From Silurus meridionalis (Eukaryota; Chordata; Actinopteri; Siluriformes; Siluridae), in the NCBI RefSeq assembly GCF_014805685.1, contig NC_060896.1, positions 13,892,389 to 13,956,388 on the forward strand: DNA of 64,000 bases, given 5' to 3'. The translations under genes were made by a program, and so were the position numbers. Each line of letters starts with the position of its first letter. Position 1 is the first letter of the stretch. Positions 38,154 through 64,000 of the stretch are shown one piece after another. The notes beneath the pieces were generated by a model. The model saw only the letters and a program-made list of their open reading frames with translations. It made no database searches and had not been told where the DNA came from.

Positions 38154-41100
38154 GTGTGTGAAAAGGCATATCTAGATATTTTATGGATTTATATTTTATA
38201 GATTTTTTAAGCTTTGGCCTCTTGTTTTGTGTTGTGCCCATCATTTTAATATGAATTAAATGCATTTTATTCCCATAGGGTTTGGTCCATTCCGGCAATA
38301 CCTGGTGAATCCAAGTTGGGAAGCAGTTAAGGTTGTCAAGGGATTTTATGTTTATATTAGGGTTCAAAACATTAGATATGTTTATATGCAAACATTCTTA
38401 TTCATCTAAATGAATTGAATCCGAATGCAGGCTTCGAGATTACTGTTTATATGTACCTTAAACGTTGCAAGTTCAGAATTTAAATATTCTTCTAGATGTA
38501 TTGTGTAAATATTTTAATTAAATTGCAATATATACATAGTTACTGTATGTGAAAATAAAAGTACACCTTCCTTGAATTCTATGGTTTTATGTATCAGGAC
38601 AAAAAAATAAATAATTTGGTCCTTAGCAGGTCTTAAAATTAGGTAAATACAACCTCTGATATACAAAAACAACACATGACATATTACATATCACATATGA
38701 AAATAAAGCCAAAATGTAAAAACATGCATAGGAAACCTATGCACAGCTGTGCTGCTTCTATTGAATTGAACAGGCTAAGTAGCAGACAGGTGCTTCTAAT
38801 TAAATATCCTTAATTAAGTTATAGCAAGTGTGATCACCTCTATAAAGGTTTGTTGCTGCACATCAATCTAGGAAGGGTTATAAGGCAATTTAAGACCAAA
38901 AGGACATTGATCCCAAGACACCAGCAAATCTACAAGAGAATGGTTAAAAAAAGAAAAGAATTAAGGTGCTGCAATGGCACAGGTTAGACCCCAACCCGAC
39001 TAAAATGCTGTGGCAGGAACTTAATAGAGCTGTGCATAAACAAATACCCACAAAACTCAAAGAAGTGAAGCAACACTGTAAATAAGAGTATGCTAAAAAT
39101 TACAATATTCCACAATATTGTAACACAATATTGTGACAGACTGTCATAAATAACATTACTTCAAGTTGTTGCTGCTAAACGTCTACAAGCTACTGAATAA
39201 TAAGGTTCACTTAGTTTTTCACACATACAATTCTCTATTACTCCATTTTAGGCAGATTTTTTACTAAATAAATAAAAACAAAATGCACAATTGAACAATC
39301 AGTCTATTTAATAGCAAATTAAATGGTTTCATTCAAATGTACCTAGTGATTAATGAACCTATAAAAACCCTGTTTTCATAGGGTTTAAAGAAAAAGGTCC
39401 TTGGAGCCAACACTGAGATTCACATTGTAGAGATTCCTGTGTGTTACTCAAAAGCTCACCAAGCTATTGCTGAGATATGGCACAATCTGAAACCAAAGGT
39501 AAGGAAACAAGGACATTTCTTACTTATTTATGGCATGTTGTATTTTGCCCCAGACGTCTCACCCCCTGGCTGTTTTGGGAAATAAACTGCAATACTATAT
39601 TTCCTGCATTTACAATGTGAGTGAGTCAATCCTGCTCATTCGAATCCCTCCACAATGACTTATTGAATTGCGAAGCTCCACAGTCGCAGTTCTTCTTGGG
39701 TTCATGTGAATTTCCATTAGGTTCCATTTTTTTTAGCAACTCAGAAAAAACTTGCTGGTAGGTGAATTGAACTATGCTAAATTGCATAAGTAAATATATG
39801 TGTGTGTTTATTGTGCCTTGTGCTCTAGCTTCACTCCCAGTTAGTAGACTATAAAATAGGTTGAATATTCACATATTTATGTAAGATATACATACATATG
39901 AGTGTATATTTGTTCAATTAATATCATTTTTGCAGTGCATCAAAATATTTGTTTAAAAATACATGTAAAGATCTGTTCCTGACCACACTGGGTGTTTGGT
40001 GATCAGATTGCTATCCATGTGGGCATAGCCTCAGGAGCCAAATGCATTATTCTGGAACAGACAGGCAAGAACAGTGGCTATAAGGACAAAGATTCGTGTG
40101 GCATCTGTCCAGAAGATAACTGCTGTATCAAAGGAGGACCAGAACATTTAGACTCAATTATAGACATGAAGACAATTGCCAAGAGTTTGAAAGTGCTTGG
40201 ACTGGATGTGATTTACTCTAGGGATGCTGGAAGGTTTGTGGATTTTATATTATGGTTTTTTTTTTTACATATTGTACTAATGTAATGTAATGTATTCAAA
40301 ATATGCTGTATGTATTCATATACAAACCCGATTCCAAAAAAGTTGGGACAATACAAATTGTTAATAAAAACAGAATGCAATGATGTGGAAGTTTCAAATT
40401 TCAATATTTTATTCAGAATACAACATAGATGACATATCAAATGTTTAAACTGAGAAAATGTATAATTTTAAGGGAAAAATAAGATGATTTTAAATTTCAT
40501 GGCATCAACACATCTCAAAAAAGTTGGAACAAGGCCATGTTTACCACTGTGTGGCATCCCCTCTTCTTTTTATAACAGTCTGCAAACGTCTGGGGACTGA
40601 GGAGACAAGTTGCTCAAATTTAGGAATTGGAATGTTGTCCCATTCTTGTCTAATACAGGCTTCTAGTTGCTCAACTGTCTTAGGTCTTCTTTGTCGCATC
40701 TTCCTCTTTATGATGTGCCAAATGTTTTCTATGGGTGAAAGATCTGGACTGCAGGCTGGACATTTCAGTACCCGGATCCTTCTTCTACGCAGCCATGATG
40801 TTGTAATTGATGCAGTATGTGATCTGGCATTGTCATGTTGGAAAATTCAAGGTCTTCCCTGAAAGAGACGACATCTGGATGGGAGCATTTGTTGTTCTAG
40901 AACTTGGATATACTTTTCAGCATTGATGGTGCCTACCCAGATGTGTAAGCTGCCCATGCCACCCGCACTCATGCAACCCCATACCATCAGAGATGCAGGC
41001 TTCTGAACTGAGCGCTGATAACAACTTGGGTTGTCCTTATCCTCTTTAGTCCGGATGACATGGCATTCCAGTTTTCCAAAAATAACTTCAAATTTTGATT

Positions 41101-42156
41101 TGTATGACCACAGAACAGTTTTCCACTTTGCCACAGTCCATTTTAAATGAGCCTTGGCCCAGAGAAAACGCCTGCACTTCTGGATCATGTTTAGATATGG
41201 TTTCTTTTTTGACTTATAGAGTTCTGGCTGGCAACGCCGAATGGCACGGTGGATTGTGTTCACCGACAATGTTTTCTGGAAGTATTCCTGAGCCCATGTT
41301 GTGATTTACATTACAGTAGCATTCCTGTATGTGAAGCAGTGCCGTCTAAGGGCCCCAAGATCACAGGCACTCAGTATGGTTTTCGGCCTTGACTCTTAGG
41401 CACAGAGATTGTTCCAGATTCTCTGAATCTTTGGATGATATTGTGCACTGTAGATGATGATAACTTTAAACTCTTTGCAATTTTTCTCTGAGAAACTCCG
41501 TTCTGATATTGCTCCACTATTTTTCGCCACAGCATTTGGGGATTGGTGGAGACACTGCCACTCTAAAAGGCTCTTTTTATACCCAATTATGTTGCCAATT
41601 GACAGAATAAGTTGCAAATTGGTCCTCCAGCTGTTCCTTATATGTACATTTAACTTTTCCGGCCTCCTATTGCTACCTGTCCCAACTTTTTTGGAATGTG
41701 TAGCTCTCATAAAATCCAAAATGTGCCAATATTTGGCATGACATTTGTCTCACTTTCAACATTATGAATAAAATATAAGTTTATGAGATTTGTAAATCAT
41801 TGCATTCCTTTTTTATTCACAATTTGTACAGTGTCCCAATTTTTTTTTTAAATCGGGTTTGTAATTTTTCATACGAATTCTAAAATCTGTGACACTGTTA
41901 AGTGCAAATGTGTGTTTCTCCTGTCTGCAGGTATCTGTGTGATTTTGTATACTACCTCTCTCTCCATTATGGGCAGGGAAGAGCAGCATTCATCCACGTG
42001 CCTGCCTGTGTTGGTCTGGCAAATCCAGATACACTCTTGCCTCAGCTTCAGGCCATAATCCAGGTCATGTTATGCCATCTTGACACACAAATGCTCTGGC
42101 CTGCAGCATCAGAATGCAGATGCAGCGAACAACAAATCAAAAAAGTGCTTAAATAG
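38117..42156 (+). CDS. pgpep1l: Pyroglutamyl-peptidase I-like cysteine peptidase, complete
   Basis: Join: 38117-38153, 38279-38331, 39382-39498, 40007-40233, 41931-42156; 660 nt, 219 residues. Family enzymes (MEROPS C15) are cytosolic and remove N-terminal pyroglutamate from peptides. The start MDSCKPKLIVVTG plus FGPFRQYLVNPSWEAVK matches the N-terminal VTGFGPF block. The triad is kept: Glu in LEQTGKNSGYKD (exon 4), Cys in RYLCDFVYY and His in AAFIHVPA (exon 5). The length is close to the roughly 209 residues of PGPEP1. Phases agree at every junction. Position between igf1r and synm points to PGPEP1L rather than PGPEP1. The donors of exons 2 (AAG|gttgtc) and 4 (AAG|gtttgt) are weak. A polyadenylation signal follows the stop by about 50 nt. 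Confidence 0.9.
38279..38331 (+). CDS. pgpep1l: pgpep1l exon 2
   Basis: The acceptor is tattcccatag. Encodes (G)FGPFRQYLVNPSWEAVK, aligning without gaps to the GFGPF...VNASWIAV block of PGPEP1. The donor AAG|gttgtc is weak but gives phase 0, which exon 3 needs. Confidence 0.82.
38560..39250. mobile_element. Tc1/mariner-type non-autonomous element in pgpep1l intron 2
   Basis: The left part reads tgtgaaaataaaagtacacc and ggtccttagcaggtcttaaa; the centre has gtgatcacctctataaaggt; the right part ends ggttcacttagtttttcaca. I recognise these as a family common in fish. Coding capacity is lost. Exact ends are uncertain. Confidence 0.5.
39382..39498 (+). CDS. pgpep1l: pgpep1l exon 3
   Basis: 117 nt, 39 codons, phase 0 at both ends, between ttttcatag and AAAG|gtaagg. 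Encodes GLKKKVLGANTEIHIVEIPV and onward to EIWHNLKPK. Confidence 0.9.
40007..40233 (+). CDS. pgpep1l: pgpep1l exon 4 (catalytic Glu)
   Basis: 227 nt after ggtgatcag. Begins IAIHVGIASGAKCIILEQ and contains the Cys-rich CGICPEDNCCIKGGPE stretch typical of vertebrate family members. Ends SRDAGR, with the last codon split. Confidence 0.9.
40323..41861 (-). mobile_element. Full-length Tc1-like transposon with dead transposase, in pgpep1l intron 4
   Basis: 1539 bp bounded by caaacccgatt and its inverse aatcgggtttg, each flanked by TA (40321-40322 and 41862-41863). The transposase lies on the minus strand in pieces (about 41719-41396 and 41269-40847). It is inactive: the first catalytic motif reads WSYKSKF where the family has WSDESKF, the frame is shifted near 41.3-41.4 kb, the start region has a short deletion, and a TGA interrupts just before the second catalytic motif. 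High terminal integrity suggests a fairly young insertion. Confidence 0.92.
41931..42156 (+). CDS. pgpep1l: pgpep1l exon 5 (catalytic Cys and His)
   Basis: The acceptor is tctcctgtctgcag. Encodes YLCDFVYYLSLHYGQGRAAF and IHVPACVGLANPD, then an amphipathic helix and a basic end (EQQIKKVLK), and stops at 42154-42156. Confidence 0.92.
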
Positions 42157-42206
42157 TCTAAATAGATTAATCGTTAAAAATAAAAACTTGTGTTAAAGAC
42201 AAATGA

Positions 42207-42212
42207 AATAAA
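42207..42212 (+). terminator. pgpep1l polyadenylation signal
   Basis: AATAAA 50 nt after the stop codon, implying a very short 3' UTR. Confidence 0.7.
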
Positions 42213-45200
42213 ACTCAACACTGGCATTTTTGTCCCATTCACTTTTTTAATTCAAAATTTAAGAAAAAAAAAAGAAAATACATGAAAATTCTTCAGATAC
42301 ACATTAAGCCAATGTCATGTAAAAAGTATAACATCTGAACTAGAAGTGAGGAGAAAATAAAAAATAAAGCGAGGAGGGTTCGGATACATAATTTACGAGA
42401 AGACAAGTACCAGCTGAGCTGTTTCACCAAATCCATTTCTACCAATCAGTTCACTGACACAGAGATAAGAGTTCTTTGCAAAATAAAAAAAAGAAAAAAT
42501 ATTCAAAGCAGTATTGATTGAAAGTATCTCAGTACAGTAGAACAAGGCCCCTTTACATTTTCTTTTTTTTTTTCTTTTTTTTTTTTTTTAAGTCCGGAAT
42601 GCCAAGCAAAATAACAGTGCCTGGAAAACGATGTATATAAAACCTCAAGCTCATTATTGCAATTTCAAATGCATCTATGCATCTTCTCTAAACCTGAGGT
42701 TTTGTATTCTGAGGAAATACAACAAAAATGAATGAAACTTGGAAGAAAAAAAAATAATTGAAACAAGCCAAACTCTTTCAGTCAATCGATCTTCAGGTTT
42801 GCAAAAAACGGTCACTGCAAGAAGCGCTATATCTACTGTAAACGTTTGTTTAAAAAAAAAATCTAGTCATGTTAAATCTCTCTCATGACTACCCGTAATC
42901 TACTGGACATCACTGTCCTATTTGTGTCTGTGTTTCTGAAGTAGATTTGTAATCTACAGTTAACTAGGGACCTTGGCAGCATTCAACAAAAACTGACATT
43001 CACTTTGGAACAAGCCAACCCTTTTGTCCATTTCATTACAGAAAAAAAATCAAACAAATAAATATCACTGATCTATAGTAATTTTTTTTCTCAATATAAA
43101 AACATCAAAATCTACACCACTACATCTACATGTGATACACTCCCATCCATATACATATGCAACACAAATAAAAGGCCTTTCAAAGAACGGTGATTTGGAT
43201 TATGTCTCTCTTTTTTTCCCCATACCATATTTTTCCAGCAATCTGATCCCTCAACCAGGTCTCCCCATCACTGGCCACACTTTTAGCCCTGAAATTCTTC
43301 TTACAAACAAGAGATAGAAAGAACATTAAGTGCTACGAAGCAGAACGTTCAGGGTTGGAGAGATATTATGGAGCGTAAACGTTTTATGTGTGCTTTGTGT
43401 ACTTTGATGGTCTAACGCCTTGCTTAGTTCAGCGAACACGTTTTTTGGAAAACCATTCTGCCAAGATTGAGCACCTGTCCAAAGCTCCGGTTGAAATGGA
43501 GAGGCTTTAAAACAGAAGAGCAGCATATTTGGAGCAGCATTAGAAAAGACAGACACGTTAACCAAGTCCCTTCTGTCTTTCTTTATCTCTAGAAAATAAG
43601 ATGGAATAGACAACAATGTGAAATGTCTTGCACATACAAAAGAAAGCTTTAAACTAAACCAGCACAGGATGCAGAAACATTCGAGTGTCCAAAGGGCCAG
43701 ATATTTCCATACCAATTTACCAAAAGCACAATCTATGGTGCTTATTTTACGTTTTTGAAGATTGTGCTTCCAACAAGCAGAGTGTAATGCATATTATACA
43801 ATCTCTTATAGTGTGTGTTCATCACTATATGCTCAAATAATGCAAAACAAATCATTTAATGGAAATTGGCTCAAGGCTGTATAAATATTTGTCTGGTCGA
43901 TGAGATTAAAGTGTTTAAAATGGAGGAATGATGCAGTGGAACCTTTACAGCTAAAAGTGAGGCAGGTCTAATCAGTGCCATTAAAGCCAGTCTGAAAGAG
44001 CCAAAGCAGTTTGTTTTTAATGAGGAATAAAGACAAAAAATGATATCAGTATGTCGGTTGTAGGACGTTGGACCTAGTGTAGGGATGAAACAACAATACT
44101 AATATACTTGCTCTCTGTCTCTGCTAAAGCTTGGACAGGTAAAAAGAACGAGGTGGGATTTTTTTAGCACAAGAACCACAAATTGTGACTGTTTCATGCC
44201 TGGATCATGAAATAACAGGTCGCCCAAATAAATACAAAAATCAAAGCTAAATAGTGGTTTTGCCAGCTTAGGAACTTAATTGAACTCGATTTAAAAATTC
44301 AACAGTTTGTGTTTAGGCAAGAAATCAATCACAGCAGTATATGAATAAAACCATGAACACCAAACCCTCGAAGCCAGCTGCATGATCTGAGGATGCCTGG
44401 TTGCGGAAATCACGTTGTTGACTGGAGAGAGGACGGCTAAAGCTATGTAGCTCTGTCCCAAATATTTTATGCCTTGTCCTATTTATACTTCTTTTATAAA
44501 CACATGAGCTACCTATACTCACATGCAATAACATGTGCAGCAGGGAATAAAGAAAGGAAAATATAGTTTTCCTTTCTATATTGATGCAATTTAGATGCAA
44601 TTTAGAGCATCAATTTAGATTTTTCTCCCCAAGCCTAGAATTGTAATTATTAGTTTGATTCCTACATTTCTTTATAGTATATTGTGTTTTTTTTTTTTTT
44701 TTTTCGCAGGAATGATAATGAAAGAGCTTGGGCATTTATGTGGGATGCAATTTGGGGTGGTTCTCATAGGCTTGCATTAAGCTGTACAGCCCTCCTCTCT
44801 CCTGTCCTCTGAGAGCATGTGGTTTGTGATGCTGATGAGGTTTTTCGTCTAGAGACTGAGGTTTGTCTCCTACAGACATATGAGAAAATAGTGAGATTTG
44901 TTTCTTTTTTTTTTTTTTTATGCACATACATATATAATAATAAAAAAGGAGAAAAAAAGAAAAAAACAAGAGTGAGGTAGATAAATGCTTGAAGGAAATG
45001 GAAAAAAAAAAGTCCCCCAGTCATGACATCATGGAAAATACAAATAAAAACTCATATACATTGGGCCATTTACAGTGATTTAAACTTAGAAAGAAGAATA
45101 AATAACCCTACAGAAAAGGAAAACAGCCTTTTATAAAGGGACAAATCATACATGGGTGACACTTCTCAAAATACAAAGAGAAATCCTTCAAAATAGGAAA

Positions 45201-45493
45201 AAAAAAAGATTTCAAAACCAAAAACGAAACTCTTTCATTGAAATGACAAGACCACTGTGCTGGAGTTCAGACCAAGCCTGTCTGTATTTGGTTTCCAGAT
45301 GTTTCATAGGAGAAGCGTGCGCTTGTTTTGTGTGTGTGTGCGTGGGGGAGAGAGACTATACTGTGTTGTAAAATGAAAGCCTACAGCAGCATGTTGTAGA
45401 GTGCAGGCGATCAGTTTGGGTCTGTAAGGCAACCTAAGACAACCCAAGTAGCCCTGTCCGATGCTAAGCAATTATATAGATGGGGTAAAAGTG

Positions 45494-45496
<3 letters not shown>

Positions 45497-45572
<76 letters not shown>
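45497..45572. repeat. (TA)n microsatellite
   Basis: About 76 bp of TA. Confidence 0.97.
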
Positions 45573-45577
<5 letters not shown>

Positions 45578-45660
45578 CACAACAAAAAAAGTCGTGACTT
45601 AAGAATGAGGTACTGGGGGAAGCAGAAAAAAAAACCCTACTGTACATATGGGAGGCAGAG

Positions 45661-45664
<4 letters not shown>

Positions 45665-45710
<46 letters not shown>
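45665..45710. repeat. (GA)n microsatellite
   Basis: About 45 bp of GA. Confidence 0.97.
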
Positions 45711-45714
<4 letters not shown>

Positions 45715-45923
45715 CGCCATTATACAAAAGACAAAGCAACAGATTAGATGCAAAACAAGGGACAAGGATATGTGGAAAGAGCAAAATCTTAACTCTGACC
45801 TGAGATTCAGTTGCACCTAGGGGCAGGACTTGGTGCAGTGCTAGACAACTGGTACAAGGGTGCCAAAACTACTCACACAGACCAAGGGCATTTTTTTTAC
45901 ATTTACACAAACACAGTAAAAAT

Positions 45924-45924
45924 A

Positions 45925-45985
<61 letters not shown>
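45924..45985. repeat. (AAT)n microsatellite
   Basis: About 60 bp of AAT; the poly-Tyr open frame on the minus strand is spurious. Confidence 0.97.
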
Positions 45986-47122
45986 ATTAAAAACAGAAGG
46001 CAATGGATTGTATGTGGCAATCTTGACAATCTCTCAGTGGAAGGGGAAAACTGTTTATTAAATATACTTTTTTTTCTTCCTTTTTTTGTTCTTTTTTGTT
46101 TTTCTTAAATTTTTGCTAGAAGAGTATAAAGCATAAGAAAATGGACTGTAGTGGAGATCATAAAATATTAAACCTGAAGGATTTCTTTATATATATATTT
46201 ATATATTTATATATATAACATCCTTGAAGAAAAAAAAAAAGGATAAAATAGCAGCTTCTTTCTGTACAGACAAAAAACATCAGAGCCGTAAAAAAGTTAT
46301 CAAAAGTGACAAACCCAATGATGTGTGTAAATGATCTGGTGGTCTAACATACAACTGTAAGACCTTCGTAGGATTGGTGGAGTTGTATAGAGACAAATGA
46401 CTAGTTCAACAAAATACCTGCTGTGTACAATGCCTTAAAGTCTTGGCAAACGAGTGTCAGAACTGGTGATCCATTTAGCAAAATGAAATGTTTGCTTCAT
46501 ATGAGGGACGATCTTGTACGCCTCTTATCTGGCTCAGCACTTGGAGCATGTACTTTGTTATTGTTTGCTGTCAGACTGGGTTTTTTTTATGCTATTAGAA
46601 ACAACACATCGCGGCTGAGCATCTTGTGTATGTTGGAGTGGATACGTTCATGTCACAGTTGGACAATCAGAGTTATGCCAGGAGGGAGCGCAGAACCTAC
46701 TGTTTTACTAAGAACTAAAAAAGCATGAGGTCAGTGTAAGAGCTATAGATATTTGAAGGAAATACTTTTCTTGTCCAACCAAAATTGAGGAAGTAAGAAG
46801 GGAACATAAACATACTGAATAATAAATATGAAAAAGAAGTACAGATTTGGCAAAAAAATTTGGCAGTTTCAAAAAGCCCCATCTCTCTCTTTTTATTTTA
46901 TTTTATTTATTTTACTTAAAAATTTAGAGCAAGGGCAACGTGGCCAACCAGGCCAACAGTTCTGACATAAGAACAAGCAATCCCTAGCAGAGATGCTCAC
47001 TACTCTACCTTAAAAGAGAACTATAATGAAAAAAAGAGAGCAGGTGAGGGAGAGATATGCAGCATGGCAGAGAGGAATATGTGATTTTCCACACTGCCAA
47101 ACCCACATACACCTCTAGGCTT

Positions 47123-47124
<2 letters not shown>

Positions 47125-47161
<37 letters not shown>
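47125..47161. repeat. (CA)n microsatellite
   Basis: About 36 bp of CA, flanked by further acacac and cgcgcgc runs. Confidence 0.95.
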
Positions 47162-47164
<3 letters not shown>

Positions 47165-47636
47165 ACATACACACACACGCGCACAAACAAGCCCTTTAAA
47201 AAGTGCTCAGAAGTTGGGCTTGTCAGCTGATACGCAAAATTTCTTTTTAAATACAATTCTCTGGCCGAGAATATGCTTATATGTCTTTAAACTTCCTCTA
47301 GGAAATTAAAAAGCAACAAAATATGATACAAAAGACGTTTTTGCTGCAGCTCCCCAGTGTGATGGTTATGCTAGTCATTTTAAATATTGCCAGAGCATTA
47401 TGCAGCCTTTCTGTGTCCCACACATAAATCTTCCACTGGGATGATAAAAAAAACCCCATAAAATAATAACCATCATAAAAATAAGTAAGCAATGTACTGA
47501 TTTACAGTAGGACATTGTCTATCTGTGTATTGACTCCACCTTTGCTCCTTGAGTTTGTCTCTTTGACTGAGAAAAAAACACAAGTACATGTGACCACAAA
47601 CATGGGTGAGGAGATACCGTGTGCACATGGGGGGAT

Positions 47637-62353
<14,717 letters not shown>

Positions 62354-62360
62354 CTGTGTC

Positions 62361-62491
62361 GAAGAGAAGAGAAGAGAAGAGAAGAGAAGAGAAGAGAAGA
62401 GAAGAGAAGAGAAGAGAAGAGAAGAGAAGAGAAGAGAAGAGAAGAAAGGAGAGAAGAGAAGAGAAGAGAAGAGACGAGACGAGAAGAGAAG
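62361..62491. repeat. (AAGAG)n microsatellite forming the exon 11 pyrimidine tract
   Basis: About 130 bp of AAGAG on the plus strand, i.e. CTCTT on the transcribed minus strand, with a few interruptions (aaagg, gacgagacg). It ends seven bases before the igf1r exon 11 acceptor AG boundary. Confidence 0.97.
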
Positions 62492-63604
62492 GTATTTAAA
62501 GAATGAAACCAGTAGGCCAATAAATTCCAGTGCACTCTTTACATGGCTTTACAAAGCACACAAACAAATTCTGTTCAAAAAGCACAACATCTGAAACTTA
62601 ATCACAGTGATGGCACAACCCTGTGGGATGCACTACGTGTGAGTAAATCAGTATGACAAAAAAAAGCATGACACTACAAAATACTAAAATTAGCTATTCA
62701 CTGAACCTGAACTATAAAAGGCTAAAAAACAGCTGGTATCCTGAAACCTGAACATTCTGAATCCAACTCAGAATACACTTATTTAGATATTCCACATACA
62801 CACATGTCCATTGTTAGATGCAAATAATGTTATAGCATAATAGGCTTGTCTGCGGTATGTATGCAAGAATACGTACTCCTGGTGGGTACAAATCTAATAA
62901 ACAGCTTGACTGGCATATGCAACTACTGAATCAATGCAACCATTTGAGCTATGAAACACACAACACCACTTGATATTTTGCTGCCGCAATATAACACAAA
63001 GCCACAGCTCAAATTGAATGACTGCATTTACTCTCCTCCCATCAAAGTGAGGGATGCCTGTGTGTTGTGATGGTAAAGCTGTGGGTCACCTGGCACTGTT
63101 CAAACATGCATGCCACACCAAAGACTGCGGTTTACCAGATGTTAATCGAGCCACTGCCACTTCACAGATGAAGCTTAAGTGCAGCAGCCATAGCCTTATC
63201 TAGCGCCATCTTTAGGTGGCATGTACCGATTCGCTCGTTCTGGATCTCTGCAAAGAATTTATAATCAGACCCTATATAGGGAATGATCTTGGATATGAGA
63301 AAACAAGATGGATGTGACTGGTAATGAAGAGTTTGACTAAAAGTATTAGATTGACAGGTACAAGTGGGATACAGACAGAGATTATGATCATGAAGGACAC
63401 ACAACTATAGAAGATAAAACAATTAATAAAATAATCAGTTTTTTTTCCCCAAGAACCTTTTATGAAGATAAAAAATGACGGAAGAGTAACTTATCAGGGC
63501 TTCTATTTGTCTTTAAATCATTTAAGTATTGAAGCACCTCACCTATGCAAATAATGTCAGCCTATGCATAGATGAAGTGATTAAAAATGGACGTGCATAT
63601 ACAC

Positions 63605-63715
63605 TCTACAGACAAAATATATGGACACCTACCGGTCACACCCATATAAATTCCAAAAACTTGAAGATTTTACATTTGATAGTTTTACAGGAGCCTTTGG
63701 TACATCTGGTTAAGT
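63605..63715. mobile_element. MITE fragment
   Basis: tacagacaaaatatatggac followed by acctaccggtcacacccata matches one end of the family at 54670-55018; the other end is missing. Confidence 0.45.
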
Positions 63716-63959
63716 ATTTGAATTGAATGTGCCATAATTATTAATGATTGTTCAATAATGAGGTTAATGTCTGTCCATAAAAACTAATCCAAATCTATAC
63801 AAGCATTACTGACAGAATTGTTCCTAAATTATTCATGTGGAGCCTACACGCAAACGTTTTCACCCACGCACACTCAGGTTAAAAAAGACAATCCACCTTC
63901 TCCATCTTAAGCAGGGCTGAGAGTCTCCTCAGAATAGGCCTGCTTCCTGCTGTATTTAA

Positions 63960-63960
<1 letters not shown>

Positions 63961-63990
<30 letters not shown>
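63961..63990. repeat. (CA)n microsatellite
   Basis: About 30 bp of CA at the window edge. Confidence 0.95.
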
Positions 63991-63996
<6 letters not shown>

Positions 63997-64000
63997 TACA

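Larger units (their letters stand above)
42213..47636 (-). other. igf1r: Probable igf1r 3' UTR and intergenic tail
   Basis: About 5.4 kb between the convergent genes with no coding signal. It holds a chain of microsatellites, (TA) 45497-45572, (GA) 45665-45710, (AAT) 45924-45985 and (CA) 47125-47161, and many poly-A/T tracts. Mammalian IGF1R has a very long 3' UTR, so much of this may be transcribed on the minus strand. Minus-strand AATAAA signals are seen, for example at 46054-46059 and near 46893. Confidence 0.5.
62354..64000 (-). other. igf1r: igf1r intron 10 (part)
   Basis: About 1.6 kb of intron to the window edge. Holds the AAGAG microsatellite (62361-62491), a MITE fragment (63605-63715) and a terminal (CA)n run (63961-63990). 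No exon seen. Confidence 0.8.

Noticed and set aside
45461..45820. Frames through the (TA)n, (GA)n and (AAT)n arrays
   Set aside because: Low-complexity peptides (repeated IY, ER, Y) made by microsatellites.

Overview
The window is nuclear DNA of a bony fish, most likely a teleost. The evidence is intron-containing vertebrate genes with consensus splice sites, very dense Tc1/mariner copies, hAT and pogo-like elements, Rex1-like and L2-like LINE fragments, a tRNA-derived SINE, and long TA, CA and GATA microsatellites. The repeat mix resembles ostariophysan fish such as catfish; that is an impression from memory. There is no operon, CRISPR array, phage or bacterial gene.

Three adjacent genes could be read exon by exon. 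On the minus strand, igf1r (insulin-like growth factor 1 receptor) supplies exons 11-21 at 47637-62353; its 5' exons lie past the right edge. On the plus strand, pgpep1l (pyroglutamyl-peptidase I family) is complete in five exons at 38117-42156. On the minus strand, synm (synemin, an intermediate filament protein) is complete in four exons at 30956-36875. This order and the alternating orientation match human 15q26.3 (IGF1R-PGPEP1L-SYNM). All splice phases fit and no coding exon is broken.

On the left, a minus-strand gene of the CTTNBP2/CTTNBP2NL family begins in a CpG-rich island near 9.6-10.25 kb. It has an in-frame first coding exon (9802-9882), a second coding exon (5475-5582), and the rest beyond the left edge. 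From 10.25 to about 30 kb lies an intergenic stretch of about 20 kb packed with transposon relics and microsatellites, plus one unassigned candidate plus-strand exon near 24.2 kb.

Nothing supports a new multi-gene system. The items most worth a second look are: a pure pyrimidine pentanucleotide microsatellite serving as the splice-acceptor tract of igf1r exon 11; an in-frame N-terminal exon for the CTTNBP2NL-like gene; a pgpep1l that keeps its catalytic triad but has very weak donors; a Tc1 element in igf1r intron 19 split by two different LINE insertions; a foldback MITE beside a pogo-like element; and a BED zinc-finger relic in igf1r intron 19.
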